Positions 26,815 through 35,897 of a stretch of DNA of 64,000 nt are shown one piece after another. A program made the translations under genes and the position numbers. The stretch is taken from NCBI RefSeq assembly GCF_013385825.1, contig NZ_JACAPG010000014.1, positions 186,001 through 250,000 on the forward strand. The letters are read 5' to 3'. The stretch comes from Pseudomonas reactans. GTDB taxonomy: Bacteria; Pseudomonadota; Gammaproteobacteria; Pseudomonadales; Pseudomonadaceae. Numbering within the stretch: the first letter of the stretch is position 1; each line of letters starts with the position of its first letter. Under the pieces are notes generated by a model that searched no databases, was not told the origin of the DNA, and worked only from the letters and a program-made list of their open reading frames with translations.

Positions 26815-27725
26815 AGCTGCGGCACGATGAGTTCTGGCGGTGTCGGGTTGCGTGAGTAATCCTCCTGCCGCACGCGCTGCGGCAGTTCGATCACCGGCAA
26901 TTGCACTTCCTCATACGGCATCTGCCCAAGCAAATGGTGGATGCAGTTGAGCCGGGCTTTTTTCTTGTCATCCGCCTGCACCACCCACCACGGCGCTTCG
27001 GCGATATGGGTGCGTTCGAGCATGATTTCCTTGGCCTTGGTGTAAGCCTCCCAGCGCCGACGCGACTCCAGGTCCATGGGGCTGAGCTTCCATTGCTTGA
27101 GCGGGTCGTGGATGCGACTAAGAAAGCGCAGGTGCTATTCCTGGTCGGAAATGGAAAACCAGTACTTGATCAACTGAATGCCGGAACGGGCAAGCATGCG
27201 CTCGAACTCCGGCACGGTGCGGAAGAACTCTTCGTACTGGTCCGCGTTGCAAAAACCCATTACCTGCTCGACGCCAGCGCGGTTGTACCAGCTGCGGTCG
27301 AACAGCACGATTTCGCCGGCGGCGGGCAGGTGCGAAACGTAGCGCTGGAAGTACCACTGGGTCTGCTCGCGGTCATTCGGCGCAGGCAGGGCGGCTACTC
27401 GGCAGACCCTGGGGTTCAGGCGCTGAGTGATGCGCTTGATCACACCGCCTTTACCGGCGGCATCGCGCCCTTCGAACAGGATCACTACCTTGTGGCCGGT
27501 CTTGACCACCCAGCTCTGCAATTTCACCAGCTCGCCCTGCAGGCGGAACAGTTCGCTGAAATAGATCCTGCGCGCGGCTTTTTCGGCGCTTTCACCGATG
27601 TGCTCGTCAAACAGCGCGTTGAGGTCGTGCCCATCTTCGGATAATTCCAGTTCCAGTTCTTCGTCACTGTGGTCCAGCAACTCACGGTGGATGCGCTGCA
27701 TCAAGGCATCTTCTATTGAGGACAT
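26808..27725 (-). pseudogene. ppk2: Polyphosphate kinase 2, interrupted by an in-frame amber codon
   Basis: Read through, the frame gives about 305 residues, the full length of class I PPK2. PPK2 transfers phosphate between polyphosphate and nucleoside diphosphates. The Walker A-like FEGRDAAGKGG (84-94) and DRSWYNRAG (143-151) are intact. Codon 197 is TAG (27135-27137 on the plus strand reads CTA). The family normally has Gln here (…DEEQHLRFL), so a single C-to-T change (CAG to TAG) explains it. Translation stops after 196 residues, losing the C-terminal third, which continues in frame to 26808. It is either a recent pseudogene, a suppressed codon or a sequencing error. Confidence 0.85.
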
Positions 27726-27843
27726 GGGCGGAACTCGCGTGGTGGGGATGGCAAAGTCTTAGTCGCATTTTGTTACTAACCAATGACATCAAATGCCGTG
27801 ATTGCGGTGGGAGAGGGGGACAACCAGGCGTTTTGCCACTCCA

Positions 27844-27861
27844 CGTTCATAAAACCGTAAC
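27844..27861 (+). promoter_or_regulatory. Pho box upstream of pstS
   Basis: The sequence CGTTCATAAAACCGTAAC has the two direct 7-base half-sites separated by four bases (TTCAT/GTAAC type) of a PhoB-binding box. It lies about 48 bases before the pstS start codon. Confidence 0.6.
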
Positions 27862-27909
27862 AAGAATGTTGCAGAGTTCCCGGGCCCGAAATCACAAGGA
27901 TTTTCCTTA

Positions 27910-28938
27910 ATGAAACGTCTGATGAAGTCTGCTGCACTCGCCGTTGCGGTTTCTCTCAGTGCCACCTCGGTGTTTGCCGCCGAGAGCATCCGCCTCACCG
28001 GTTCCGGTGCGAGTTTCCCAGCCCCGATCTACCTCACCTGGTTCAAGGATTTCAGCAAGAAAACCGAGGGTGTCACCGTTGATTACCAATCCAAAGGTAG
28101 CGGTGCGGGTGTACAGGACTTCCTGAACAAAACCGTCGACTTCGCCGCCAGCGACTCGGCCATGAAAGACGAAGACATCGCCAAGGTGGCCGAAGGCGCG
28201 CAACTGCTGCCGATGACCGCCGGTGAAATCGTGTTGGCGTTCAACCTGCCGGGCAATCCTAAAGAACTCAAATTGCCACGCGATGTGTACTCCAACATCT
28301 TCCTGGGCAAGATCACCAAGTGGAACGATCCGAAGATCGCTGCCGCCAACCCGGGCCTGAAACTGCCTGACATGCCGATCACTGTTGTCGTGCGTGCAGA
28401 CTCCAGCGGTACCACCGCGGTGTTCACCAAGCACTTGGCCGCGATCAACCCTGAGTTCCAGAAAGACCTGGGCGAAGGCAACACCGTCAACTGGCCAGCC
28501 AGCGACAAGTTCATCAAATCGCCGAAAAACGACGGTGTGACCGCTACTGTGCGTCAGACCCCAGGCGCGATTGGCTACATCGAATACGGCTTCGCCAAAC
28601 TGGCCAAGGTTGACTTTGCCCAACTGCAGAACAAGGCCGGCAAATATGTGGTACCGAACGCCGAAAGCGGCGCCGAAGCCCTGGCTGCGGTGAAAATGCC
28701 GGAAAGCCTGGTGGCCTGGCTGCCGGACCCGGATGGCGCCAAGTCCTACCCGATCACGTCCTACACCTGGATGATCTTCCGCAAGGACAACGGCAACCCA
28801 GCCAAGGCCAAAGCCATGCGTGAAATGGTCGAGTACAGCCTGACCGAAGGTCAGAAAATCGCCGACTCGATGGGCTACATCCCACTGCCTCCATCGGTTG
28901 TCGATCAAGTTCGCAAAGCTTCCGCCAACATCCAGTAA
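27910..28938 (+). CDS. pstS: Phosphate ABC transporter substrate-binding protein PstS
   Basis: The protein has 342 residues with a Sec signal peptide (MKRLMKSAALAVAVSLSATSVFA). The mature start ESIRLTGSGASFPAPIYLTWF and the phosphate loops SKGSGAGVQDF, AASDSAM and RADSSGTTAVFT identify PstS. It binds phosphate in the periplasm for the PstCAB transporter that follows. A strong hairpin separates it from pstC, allowing extra PstS production. Expression is probably induced by phosphate starvation through the Pho box upstream. Confidence 0.95.
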   Translation: MKRLMKSAALAVAVSLSATSVFAAESIRLTGSGASFPAPIYLTWFKDFSKKTEGVTVDYQSKGSGAGVQDFLNKTVDFAASDSAMKDEDIAKVAEGAQLLPMTAGEIVLAFNLPGNPKELKLPRDVYSNIFLGKITKWNDPKIAAANPGLKLPDMPITVVVRADSSGTTAVFTKHLAAINPEFQKDLGEGNTVNWPASDKFIKSPKNDGVTATVRQTPGAIGYIEYGFAKLAKVDFAQLQNKAGKYVVPNAESGAEALAAVKMPESLVAWLPDPDGAKSYPITSYTWMIFRKDNGNPAKAKAMREMVEYSLTEGQKIADSMGYIPLPPSVVDQVRKASANIQ

Positions 28939-28950
28939 GGCCGCCAGGCC

Positions 28951-28984
28951 GCTCCCGGCATGGGCCGTCAGCCATGCCGGGAGC
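28951..28984 (+). terminator. Hairpin between pstS and pstC
   Basis: A 13-base perfect stem (28951-28963 with 28972-28984) has an eight-base loop and no T-run. It probably stabilises the pstS message or terminates part of the transcripts. Confidence 0.65.
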
Positions 28985-29011
28985 GTTCCCCCCTTGTTCC
29001 GGAATTAGCCA

Positions 29012-29977
29012 ATGAACACACCTTTTGTCGTACCGGTTAACCCGGATTCTGCGTGCCAGCCACCCTCTACGAAGGATTTCCTGGTTGACCGCACCTTCCG
29101 TGCACTTGCACGCATAGGCGTGGTGCTGGTGCTGGCGCTGGTTTTCGCGCTGGTCTTCGAAGTAGGACGCAAGGCACTTCCCGGCATGGAAAAGCACGGT
29201 TTTGATGTGCTCTTCGGCAGTGTCTGGGACGTTAACCAAGGCAAGTACGGCATTCTGCCAGCTATTTGGGGCACGCTTTACAGCGCCCTTATCGCGTTGT
29301 TGATCGCAGGTTTTTTCGGCGTCAGCATGGCGATTTTTCTTACCCAGGATTTCCTGCCGGCAAAACTCGCGGCGGTGTTTCGCACCATCGTTGAACTGCT
29401 CGCAGCCATCCCCAGCGTGGTCTACGGCCTCTGGGGTATTTATGTGGTGATCCCGGCCATCCGCCCGCTGACTGCGTGGCTGAACACTGAACTGGGCTGG
29501 ATCCCGTTTTTCGGCACATCCCTGAGCGGACCGGGCCTGCTGCCAGCCGCGCTGGTGCTGGCCATCATGATCCTGCCGACCATCGCCGCCGTGTCCCAGG
29601 ACGCCCTCACCGGTGTGCCGATGAAAACCAAGCAGGCCGCCTACGGCATGGGCACCACCCACTGGGAAGCGATTCTCAAGGTGATGGTGCCATCCGCCGC
29701 GACCGGCATCTTCGGTTCCCTCGTGCTAGGCCTCGGTCGCGCCTTGGGTGAAACCATGGCCCTGGCCATGCTGGTGGGCAACGCGAACAACATCTCGCTT
29801 TCGCTGTTTGCACCCGCCAACACACTGGCAGCCTTGTTGGCGCTGAACTTCCCCGAAGCCGGCCCGAACGAGATCGAAGTGTTGATGTACGCCGCACTGG
29901 TCCTGATGTTTATCACGCTGCTGGTGAACATCATCGGTTCGATGATCATGGTCTACGCCCAGCGGGGTACCAAATAA
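29012..29977 (+). CDS. pstC: Phosphate ABC transporter permease PstC
   Basis: The protein has 321 residues with about six transmembrane segments. It has the ABC permease EAA-loop, here QAAYGMGTTHWEAILKVMVP, and FGVSMAIFLTQDF early on. It forms half of the membrane channel for phosphate. Its stop TAA shares one base with the ATG of pstA, so the two are translationally coupled. Confidence 0.93.
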   Translation: MNTPFVVPVNPDSACQPPSTKDFLVDRTFRALARIGVVLVLALVFALVFEVGRKALPGMEKHGFDVLFGSVWDVNQGKYGILPAIWGTLYSALIALLIAGFFGVSMAIFLTQDFLPAKLAAVFRTIVELLAAIPSVVYGLWGIYVVIPAIRPLTAWLNTELGWIPFFGTSLSGPGLLPAALVLAIMILPTIAAVSQDALTGVPMKTKQAAYGMGTTHWEAILKVMVPSAATGIFGSLVLGLGRALGETMALAMLVGNANNISLSLFAPANTLAALLALNFPEAGPNEIEVLMYAALVLMFITLLVNIIGSMIMVYAQRGTK

Positions 29978-30870
29978 TGACTGATCTCTCTACGCCTATC
30001 ACCGCCATGCCGAGCCTGCAGCGCCGGTTCGAAGGCCGCGCATTGCGCAGCCTGGTGCTGACCACGCTGGTGTGGCTCGGTGCGCTGCTGGCCAGTGTGC
30101 CGCTGATTTCCGTGCTCTACATGCTGATCACCCGTGGCGGCGCACGCCTGAGCCTGGAAGTGTTCACCGAACTGCCGCCCACCGGTTTCGAGACGGGCGG
30201 TGGCTTCGGTAATGCCATGGCCGGTACGTTCGTGATGGTGGGTATCGCTGCCGCCATTGCCGTGCCGGTCGGCATCCTGGCTGCCATCTTCCTCGCGGAG
30301 CTGGGCCCGGACAGCAAACTGGCGAACGCCTCGCGCTTCGCCGCCAAGATGCTCACCGGCTTGCCATCGATCCTGGCGGGTGTATTTGCCTACGCCTTGG
30401 TGGTGATGACCACTGGAACCTACTCGGCCCCGGCCGGTGGTGTAGCGCTGGCGGTGCTGATGCTGCCAATCGTGGTGCTGACGGCTGAAGAGTCGATGAA
30501 GATGGTGCCCAAGATCATGAAGGACGCGGCGTACGGCATGGGCTGCACCCGCTCGCAGGTGATCTGGAAAATCGTCTTGCCCACCGGCATGCCCGCGATC
30601 CTGACCGGCGTGATGCTCGCTGTAGCACGTGCCGCCGGCGAAACCGCCCCTCTGTTGTTTACCGCGCTGTTCAGTAACTACTGGATCTACCACGACGGCA
30701 GCCTGGCGGTGATGAATCCGACGGCGTCTCTGGCCGTGTTGATTTACAACTTTTCCGGCATGCCTTTCGACAACCAGCTTGAGCTTGCCTGGGCGGCCTC
30801 GTTGGTGCTGGTAATGATCGTGCTGGTCGTGAATATCGTGAGCCGTATTTTCGGCAAGCCCAAGTACTAA
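29977..30870 (+). CDS. pstA: Phosphate ABC transporter permease PstA
   Basis: The protein has 297 residues and about six transmembrane segments. It contains the permease loop DAAYGMGCTRSQVIWKIVLP and ends with NIVSRIFGKPKY. It pairs with PstC. It starts within the pstC stop codon and lies 19 bases before pstB. Confidence 0.93.
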   Translation: MTDLSTPITAMPSLQRRFEGRALRSLVLTTLVWLGALLASVPLISVLYMLITRGGARLSLEVFTELPPTGFETGGGFGNAMAGTFVMVGIAAAIAVPVGILAAIFLAELGPDSKLANASRFAAKMLTGLPSILAGVFAYALVVMTTGTYSAPAGGVALAVLMLPIVVLTAEESMKMVPKIMKDAAYGMGCTRSQVIWKIVLPTGMPAILTGVMLAVARAAGETAPLLFTALFSNYWIYHDGSLAVMNPTASLAVLIYNFSGMPFDNQLELAWAASLVLVMIVLVVNIVSRIFGKPKY

Positions 30871-30889
30871 GAACGGGAGCACCTGAATT

Positions 30890-31708
30890 TTGAACGTCTC
30901 AACTGCGCAAAAAGCCGCTCCGTTTGTCACCCAGGCACCTGTGGTCATGGACTGCAAGCTGGACAAGATTTTCTACGGCAACTTCATGGCGGTGCGTGAT
31001 AGCCATGTGCCAATCGAGAAAAACAAGATCACCGGCTTCATCGGCCCGTCCGGCTGCGGCAAATCGACTGTGCTGCGTAGCCTCAACCGTATGAACGACC
31101 TGGTGAAAGGCTTCCGCTTCGAAGGCCACGTGCATTTCCTCGGCCAGGACGTGTACGGCAAGGGCGTGGATCCGGTGGTTGTGCGTCGTTACATCGGCAT
31201 GGTGTTTCAGCAGCCGAACCCGTTCTCGATGAGCATTTTCGACAACGTGGCCTTTGGCCTGCGCCTGAATCGCTACAAGGGCGACTTGGGCGACCGCGTC
31301 AAGCACGCACTGCAAGGCGCCGCGCTGTGGGACGAGGTCAAGGACAAGCTCAAGGTCAGCGGCCTCTCGCTGTCCGGCGGCCAGCAGCAACGTCTGTGCA
31401 TCGCCCGCGCCATCGCGACCGAGCCGGAAGTGTTGCTGTTGGACGAACCTTGCTCGGCGCTCGACCCGATTGCCACGCGTCGTGTCGAAGAACTGATGGT
31501 CGAGTTGAAAAAGGACTACACCATCGCGCTGGTCACCCACAACATGCAGCAGGCGATCCGTGTGGCGGATACCACCGCGTTTTTCTCGGTGGACATCTCC
31601 CAGGGCACCCGTACCGGTTATCTGGTGGAAATGGGTCCAACGGCACAGATCTTTGAGAACCCGCGTGAGCAAATGACCGGGGACTACATCAGCGGCAAGT
31701 TCAGCTGA
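30890..31708 (+). CDS. pstB: Phosphate ABC transporter ATPase PstB
   Basis: The protein has 272 residues; the start appears to be TTG, with GGGAG about ten bases upstream. Walker A is GPSGCGKST, the signature is LSGGQQQRL, and Walker B is VLLLDEPCSALDP. FQQPNPFSMSIFDN is characteristic of PstB. It powers phosphate import. In most pseudomonads phoU follows pstB, but here it is replaced by a Fic-like gene. Confidence 0.93.
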   Translation: MNVSTAQKAAPFVTQAPVVMDCKLDKIFYGNFMAVRDSHVPIEKNKITGFIGPSGCGKSTVLRSLNRMNDLVKGFRFEGHVHFLGQDVYGKGVDPVVVRRYIGMVFQQPNPFSMSIFDNVAFGLRLNRYKGDLGDRVKHALQGAALWDEVKDKLKVSGLSLSGGQQQRLCIARAIATEPEVLLLDEPCSALDPIATRRVEELMVELKKDYTIALVTHNMQQAIRVADTTAFFSVDISQGTRTGYLVEMGPTAQIFENPREQMTGDYISGKFS

Positions 31709-31735
31709 CCCATGCACCGTCTTTCAGGAATGCCA

Positions 31736-32434
31736 ATGCCTGCAACACATCGTCTTGATCTGGCCGCGATCGAACGCGCCCTGCGTAAGGTCCAGGCCCG
31801 TTTTGCCCAACTGAGCCAGGACTTCACCGAACCACGCGACCCGCTGACAGACGAAGTGCTGCAGAATGTGCTTGAAGGTTATGCCCTGATTGACGACTAT
31901 GTTGCGCGCGGTGTCGACCTGTTCGACCTCCAGCAACTGAACCTGATGCTGGAGATCAATGCCACGGTGCTCTGTGGCAAAGACCCGGTACGCCGGCAGG
32001 AATACGCGCAGCACCTGGCGGCGACCGAAGTGCACTTTTTCAACAATGTCGAAGGTGGCATCAAGGATCTGTACAACTGGTATTGCAAGCACCATAACGA
32101 ATCCGTATGGAAGCGAGCAGCCGGTGTCTACGTGCGGGTCCTGAGCAAGCCGCAGTTGTTCATTGAAGGCAATCACCGCAGTGGGTCGCTGATCGTCAGC
32201 TACCTGCTGATGCGTGAGGGGTTGCCACCGTTTGTACTGACGCTGGACAACGCCGAGGGCTATTTCAACCCGTCCTCGGTGATACGCAACTCCGCCAAGC
32301 ATGGCGTAATGGCTTTGTACGAATTGCCCAAGATCAAGAAAAAATACGCAGCGTTCCTGGAAGATAACGCTCCAGATCCAACCGAGTTTTTCCTGAGCGA
32401 CACACCAGCGCCCGCCCACCGGGGGGGCCAATGA
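31736..32434 (+). CDS. Fic-like protein with degenerate active site
   Basis: The protein has about 232 residues from ATG 31736 (AGGA upstream; earlier in-frame ATGs at 31712 and 31730). Residues 128-177 follow the Fic fold's core: AAGVYVRVLSKPQLF, then IEGNHRSGSLIVSYLLMREG, then LPPFVLTL. The Fic motif HPFx2GNGRx2R is changed to QLFx2GNHRx2S: the catalytic His is Gln140 (CAG), Gly is His, and the last Arg is Ser. The N-terminus is helical. Active Fic proteins attach AMP or other groups to targets, so this one is probably non-AMPylating or a pseudo-enzyme. It sits immediately downstream of pstB and is coupled to the HAD gene. Confidence 0.55.
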   Translation: MPATHRLDLAAIERALRKVQARFAQLSQDFTEPRDPLTDEVLQNVLEGYALIDDYVARGVDLFDLQQLNLMLEINATVLCGKDPVRRQEYAQHLAATEVHFFNNVEGGIKDLYNWYCKHHNESVWKRAAGVYVRVLSKPQLFIEGNHRSGSLIVSYLLMREGLPPFVLTLDNAEGYFNPSSVIRNSAKHGVMALYELPKIKKKYAAFLEDNAPDPTEFFLSDTPAPAHRGGQ

Positions 32435-33027
32435 TGGGAAGGTACCCAGTGCTCGACACGATCAAGCGTGTGTTCATCAAGCGTCAGCGAATCCGTATTT
32501 CGTTCGACATCGACGACACACTGGCCTGTCAGCTGCACCACAGTGCAACCGAGCACAGCCGCTTGCCGGCGTGTGTGCACCGTTGGCTGGGCGAGCCCTT
32601 GCGCTGCGGCACCCGTTCTCTGACCCGTGAGCTGCGTCGCCAGGGTTGCAGCGTTTGGGTCTACACCTCGTCCGGCCGTACGCCGTCCTACATCCGGCGT
32701 TGGTTGTTGCTGTATGGCATCCATGTCGACGGCGTGGTCAACAGTGCGCGACATAGCCAGGCCCTGACCGAACGTGGGCTGACGAGCACCCCGTCAAAAT
32801 TCCCGCCGGCCTTCGATATCGATTTGCATGTTGATGATTCCGAAGGCGTTCAGCTTGAAGGCTTCGACCACGGGTTTCGCGTGGTGGTGGTTGACCCGGA
32901 AGATGAGCAGTGGGCGCAGCGTGTGCTGGAGGCTGTGGCACAGGTTCAGGTGCAACTTGCCCGGCAACAACCGCAACGGCATAAGATGCCCGTTCGGACT
33001 TATCCGGGCCTGACGTTGAACGGATAA
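32431..33027 (+). CDS. HAD-superfamily hydrolase-like protein
   Basis: The protein has 198 residues; its ATG overlaps the stop of the Fic-like gene (ATGA). HAD motif I is SFDIDDTLAC (Asp nucleophile pair), motif II is VYTSSGRTPS and motif IV is LHVDDSEG. It is probably a magnesium-dependent phosphatase. Coupling to the Fic-like gene and the pst operon suggests a phosphate-related role, which is inference. Confidence 0.75.
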   Translation: MMGRYPVLDTIKRVFIKRQRIRISFDIDDTLACQLHHSATEHSRLPACVHRWLGEPLRCGTRSLTRELRRQGCSVWVYTSSGRTPSYIRRWLLLYGIHVDGVVNSARHSQALTERGLTSTPSKFPPAFDIDLHVDDSEGVQLEGFDHGFRVVVVDPEDEQWAQRVLEAVAQVQVQLARQQPQRHKMPVRTYPGLTLNG

Positions 33028-33030
33028 TAC

Positions 33031-33066
33031 AAAAGGGGCGACTGATTGATCAGTCGCCCCTTTTGT
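33031..33066. terminator. Bidirectional terminator
   Basis: A 15-base perfect stem (33031-33045 with 33050-33064) has a TTGA loop and A/T tails on both sides. It ends the pst-HAD transcript and the convergent isochorismatase gene. Confidence 0.92.
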
Positions 33067-33672
33067 TTACTTGGCGTTCAACGCCCCAAGAAACTCGGTG
33101 TGCCGTAACACCTTCGAAAACATCGACAGCGTGAAGTTTTCAGCCGCTTTTTGCTGTTCATCGGTGAACGTTGCCGTGCAGTCGGCCAGCGTCACCACGT
33201 TATAACCCTTCTCATAACCTGATCGAACGGTGCCTTCGACGCAGCAGTTGGTCAGGAATCCCGCCACCACCAGGTTCTGAATGCCGTTGTTGCGCAGTAC
33301 CAGGTCCAGGCCGGTGGTGGCAAAGCCATCCAGCCCGCGCTTGCCTTCCACGAGGATATCGCCGGTTTCACGGCTGATTGCCTCGGTGATCTCAGCGCCC
33401 CAACTGCCGGAAAGAAAAGCAGCGCCATCGGCAACGCCCTTCAAGATTCCATAATCACGCGTCGTCAGTTCCGGGTAACCCTCAGTGAACTGGATCGGCA
33501 GGTGAATGATCTTCACGCCCAGCGCGCGTGCCTGTTGCACCGTCGTTGCAGTGTTGGCCAGCATGTCGGACTGGTGCATGACGTCTTTGACGGCGTCATG
33601 AAACACGCCACCTGCGGTGGTGAAATCGTTTTGGAACTCGATCAGGACAAGAGCGGTGGCGTTTGGGTTCAT
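33067..33672 (-). CDS. Isochorismatase-family cysteine hydrolase
   Basis: The protein has 201 residues. The catalytic triad is visible: Asp in IEFQNDFT, Lys in LVEGKRGLDGF and Cys in GFLTNCCVEGT, the last with the family's non-proline cis-peptide region. It could act on amides (ureidoacrylate- or nicotinamidase-like); the substrate is unknown. Confidence 0.85.
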   Translation of the reverse strand: MNPNATALVLIEFQNDFTTAGGVFHDAVKDVMHQSDMLANTATTVQQARALGVKIIHLPIQFTEGYPELTTRDYGILKGVADGAAFLSGSWGAEITEAISRETGDILVEGKRGLDGFATTGLDLVLRNNGIQNLVVAGFLTNCCVEGTVRSGYEKGYNVVTLADCTATFTDEQQKAAENFTLSMFSKVLRHTEFLGALNAK

Positions 33673-33749
33673 GATGAGGCTCCGAGAGGTGTCACTGGAT
33701 TGACCCTTCAGAGTATATTCACTGAATTAACCCCCACAAGGACAGTGCA

Positions 33750-34079
33750 ATGACCCGCTATTTCAAACATCCAGAGAGTGACCAGGTCGAAGAAGTCGAT
33801 GCGTTCCAGGTGTTGGCAGTCTTGTTTCTCGGCCCGCTCTACCTGCTCTTCGCAGGCCTTTGGCGCCACCTGCTGATCTGGGCTGTGGCATTAGGGCTGG
33901 GTTTTCTCGCAGGCCCGCCCTGGGCGGCGATACCCATTGCCGGGTTGCCCATCATCTACTGCTTCCTGATCCGTAAAATCGTCGCCGCTGAGTATGTGAA
34001 GAAGGGCTGGGTTGAAGTGCCTGACCCGGCGCTGGCATTCAAAAAATCATCGCCAGCGGCGGAGTCTGTCGTCGAGTAG
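33750..34079 (+). CDS. Small membrane protein, DUF2628-like
   Basis: The protein has 109 residues with two to three hydrophobic segments (VLAVLFLGPLYLLFAGLW, HLLIWAVALGLGFLAG and IPIAGLPIIYCFLI). It has a hydrophilic N-terminus and a charged tail. ATG behind AAGGACAG. The overall pattern resembles small inner-membrane proteins of the DUF2628 type. Function unknown. Confidence 0.7.
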   Translation: MTRYFKHPESDQVEEVDAFQVLAVLFLGPLYLLFAGLWRHLLIWAVALGLGFLAGPPWAAIPIAGLPIIYCFLIRKIVAAEYVKKGWVEVPDPALAFKKSSPAAESVVE

Positions 34080-34323
34080 TTACTGGGAAGCAGGCATCAC
34101 CTGCTTCCTGGCGCGTGGTGTCCATTCCGTTGGGAGGGCGCCACGATAGCGGGTCAGGTGGCGCAAATACTTGGATGACGTTGCGGTTTTTCCTCTAGAT
34201 GCTGACCTAGCTCACTGATCTACCAAGCTTTTTTACTGGCTTACTGAAGCAAGAAAGCTGCCCCGCGACCTTGCGTCAAAGCGACTGGATCTATATATTC
34301 CCAACCCTGCAACACGCGCTACC
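34080..34323. other. Intergenic region before tRNA-Leu
   Basis: No gene is seen here. It should contain the promoter of tRNA-Leu. Confidence 0.4.
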
Positions 34324-34410
34324 GCCCGAATGGCGAAACTGGTAGACGCATGGGACTTAAAATCCCCCGCTCGTAAGGGCGTCCCGGTTCGATTCCGGGT
34401 TCGGGCACCA
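34324..34410 (+). tRNA. tRNA-Leu(UAA)
   Basis: This is an 87-base class II tRNA. The acceptor GCCCGAA pairs with TTCGGGC, followed by ACCA. The anticodon loop CTTAAAA (anticodon TAA at 34358-34360) is followed by a long variable arm and the T-loop GGTTCGATTCC. CCA is encoded. It reads UUA. Confidence 0.96.
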
Positions 34411-34456
34411 TCATTTGGTTTCACGACATCCCAGGAGGTCGCTGAAGCCCCCAAAG

Positions 34457-34482
34457 AACCTGCCTTGTGCAGGTTTTTTTGT
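34457..34482 (+). terminator. Terminator after tRNA-Leu
   Basis: AACCTGC (34457-34463) pairs with GCAGGTT (34469-34475), followed by a T-run. From here to 34708 I see no gene. Confidence 0.88.
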
Positions 34483-34708
34483 GGCCGGCTTTTTTACCCG
34501 CAATTACGTCTGCTCCTCGGTGACCAAACGGATACGGCGATAACGTCTTTTTGAACAGATGCTTAGCGGTGACTTCAAGAAATAGTCGAGGCATGTACGA
34601 AGTGGCATTCAAGAAATCAGGACACTTCAGACGCTGACTTTGCTTCCACATGACCTCTGCCGAATTGTTAAATCTTGGGCTCCCCAGTAGGTAAATGAGG
34701 CGCTGTCC

Positions 34709-35065
34709 ATGACTGAAGACTTGCTCAAATCATTCTCCAAGGAAGTCATGCAAAACGGGCCAGAGGCGACGTTGCCTTGCAACTTGAGCGACCAGTGGCT
34801 GGAGGTGTTATCCGCGCAGATGGAGGATTTTTTCGAAAATGATTCAGATGAGTGCCTGTCACTCCCCTTGATGGCCGTACTTCACATCCTGTTCGCGAAA
34901 AATGAAGGGGAGGCGATCTCGGAAACTCAAGACAGGTTGTTTGATCATCTTTGCAACTACCGGATAGAGCTGGGGTTGGAAGAGATCAGACGGAAAACGG
35001 ATGTGAGTGTAGAGCCCGCCAGTCTGGAAAGCATATTAACCAATCGCCGAGTGACCTTTGAGTGA
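34709..35065 (+). CDS. Hypothetical protein, 118 aa
   Basis: A soluble, acidic, mostly helical protein with no recognised domain. ATG with a weak GAGG upstream. It stands alone between tRNA-Leu and the DsbA-like gene. Confidence 0.6.
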   Translation: MTEDLLKSFSKEVMQNGPEATLPCNLSDQWLEVLSAQMEDFFENDSDECLSLPLMAVLHILFAKNEGEAISETQDRLFDHLCNYRIELGLEEIRRKTDVSVEPASLESILTNRRVTFE

Positions 35066-35249
35066 TAGGTCGATTGATTACGCTGAAGTACAAATGATGT
35101 GCCTGGGCGCGTATTTATTCACCCAACGCAACCTCCTAGAGTGCCTCCCATTCGCCGCCCTGCCATCTCGTCAAGGCGCTAACTGGAGAATTTCTTATGC
35201 CTTTCATCAATGCAACCGAATACCGGAATAACCCGCTGGAGTCTGCATC

Positions 35250-35897
35250 GTGACGCGCACTGTGAGCATCGACTTCGTCTCGGATGTGATGTGCCCTTGG
35301 TGTGCACTCGGCGCTGTAGCGCTGCAACAGGCCATCGCGAACCTGGCGGGCGAAGTTGCCGTGGTGCTGACGTTCAAACCCTTCGAGCTGAACCCGGACA
35401 TGCCGCCTGAGGGCGAAAACGCTGTCGAACACATGATGCGTAAATATGGCCGCACTTTGGCCGAAGTCGCCGCGCGTAATGTCATGGTGATCGACCGCGG
35501 TAACGCCTTGGGCTTCACGTTCGACTTGGCGAAGCGTACTCACTTCTACAACTCCTTTGACGCCCACCGTCTGTTGTATTGGTCGGTGGCGCAGGGTCGC
35601 CAAGTCGCACTGAAGCACGCTCTGTTCAAGGCGCATTTCAGTGATGGGGAAAATATCAGTAGCCACGACACCTTAGTGCGTCTTGCCGGAGAGGTGGGGC
35701 TCTCGACCGTACGCGCCCAGGAAGTGCTGGACAGTGGGGAGTTAACTGCTGAAGTCCGTGAGCTTGAAGATTTTTACCGCAGGCGCGGGATCAACGCTGT
35801 GCCTGCCATGGTACTGAATGGGCGTCACCTGGTGGCCGGCTCACAGTCCGTCGAGGAATACGAACAAGCCATCAGGCAAATAGCGATTGCGCCGTGA
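35250..35897 (+). CDS. DsbA-family oxidoreductase (FrnE-like)
   Basis: The protein has 215 residues and is cytoplasmic (no signal peptide). The thioredoxin-fold active site is SDVMCPWCALG near the N-terminus (CPWC). GINAVPAMVLNGRHLVAGSQ near the C-terminus is the cis-proline region. FrnE-like proteins are thiol-disulfide oxidoreductases. GTG start. Confidence 0.88.
   Translation: MTRTVSIDFVSDVMCPWCALGAVALQQAIANLAGEVAVVLTFKPFELNPDMPPEGENAVEHMMRKYGRTLAEVAARNVMVIDRGNALGFTFDLAKRTHFYNSFDAHRLLYWSVAQGRQVALKHALFKAHFSDGENISSHDTLVRLAGEVGLSTVRAQEVLDSGELTAEVRELEDFYRRRGINAVPAMVLNGRHLVAGSQSVEEYEQAIRQIAIAP

Noticed and set aside
31712..31735. Upstream starts of the Fic-like gene
   Set aside because: AGGA is at a correct distance only from ATG 31736.
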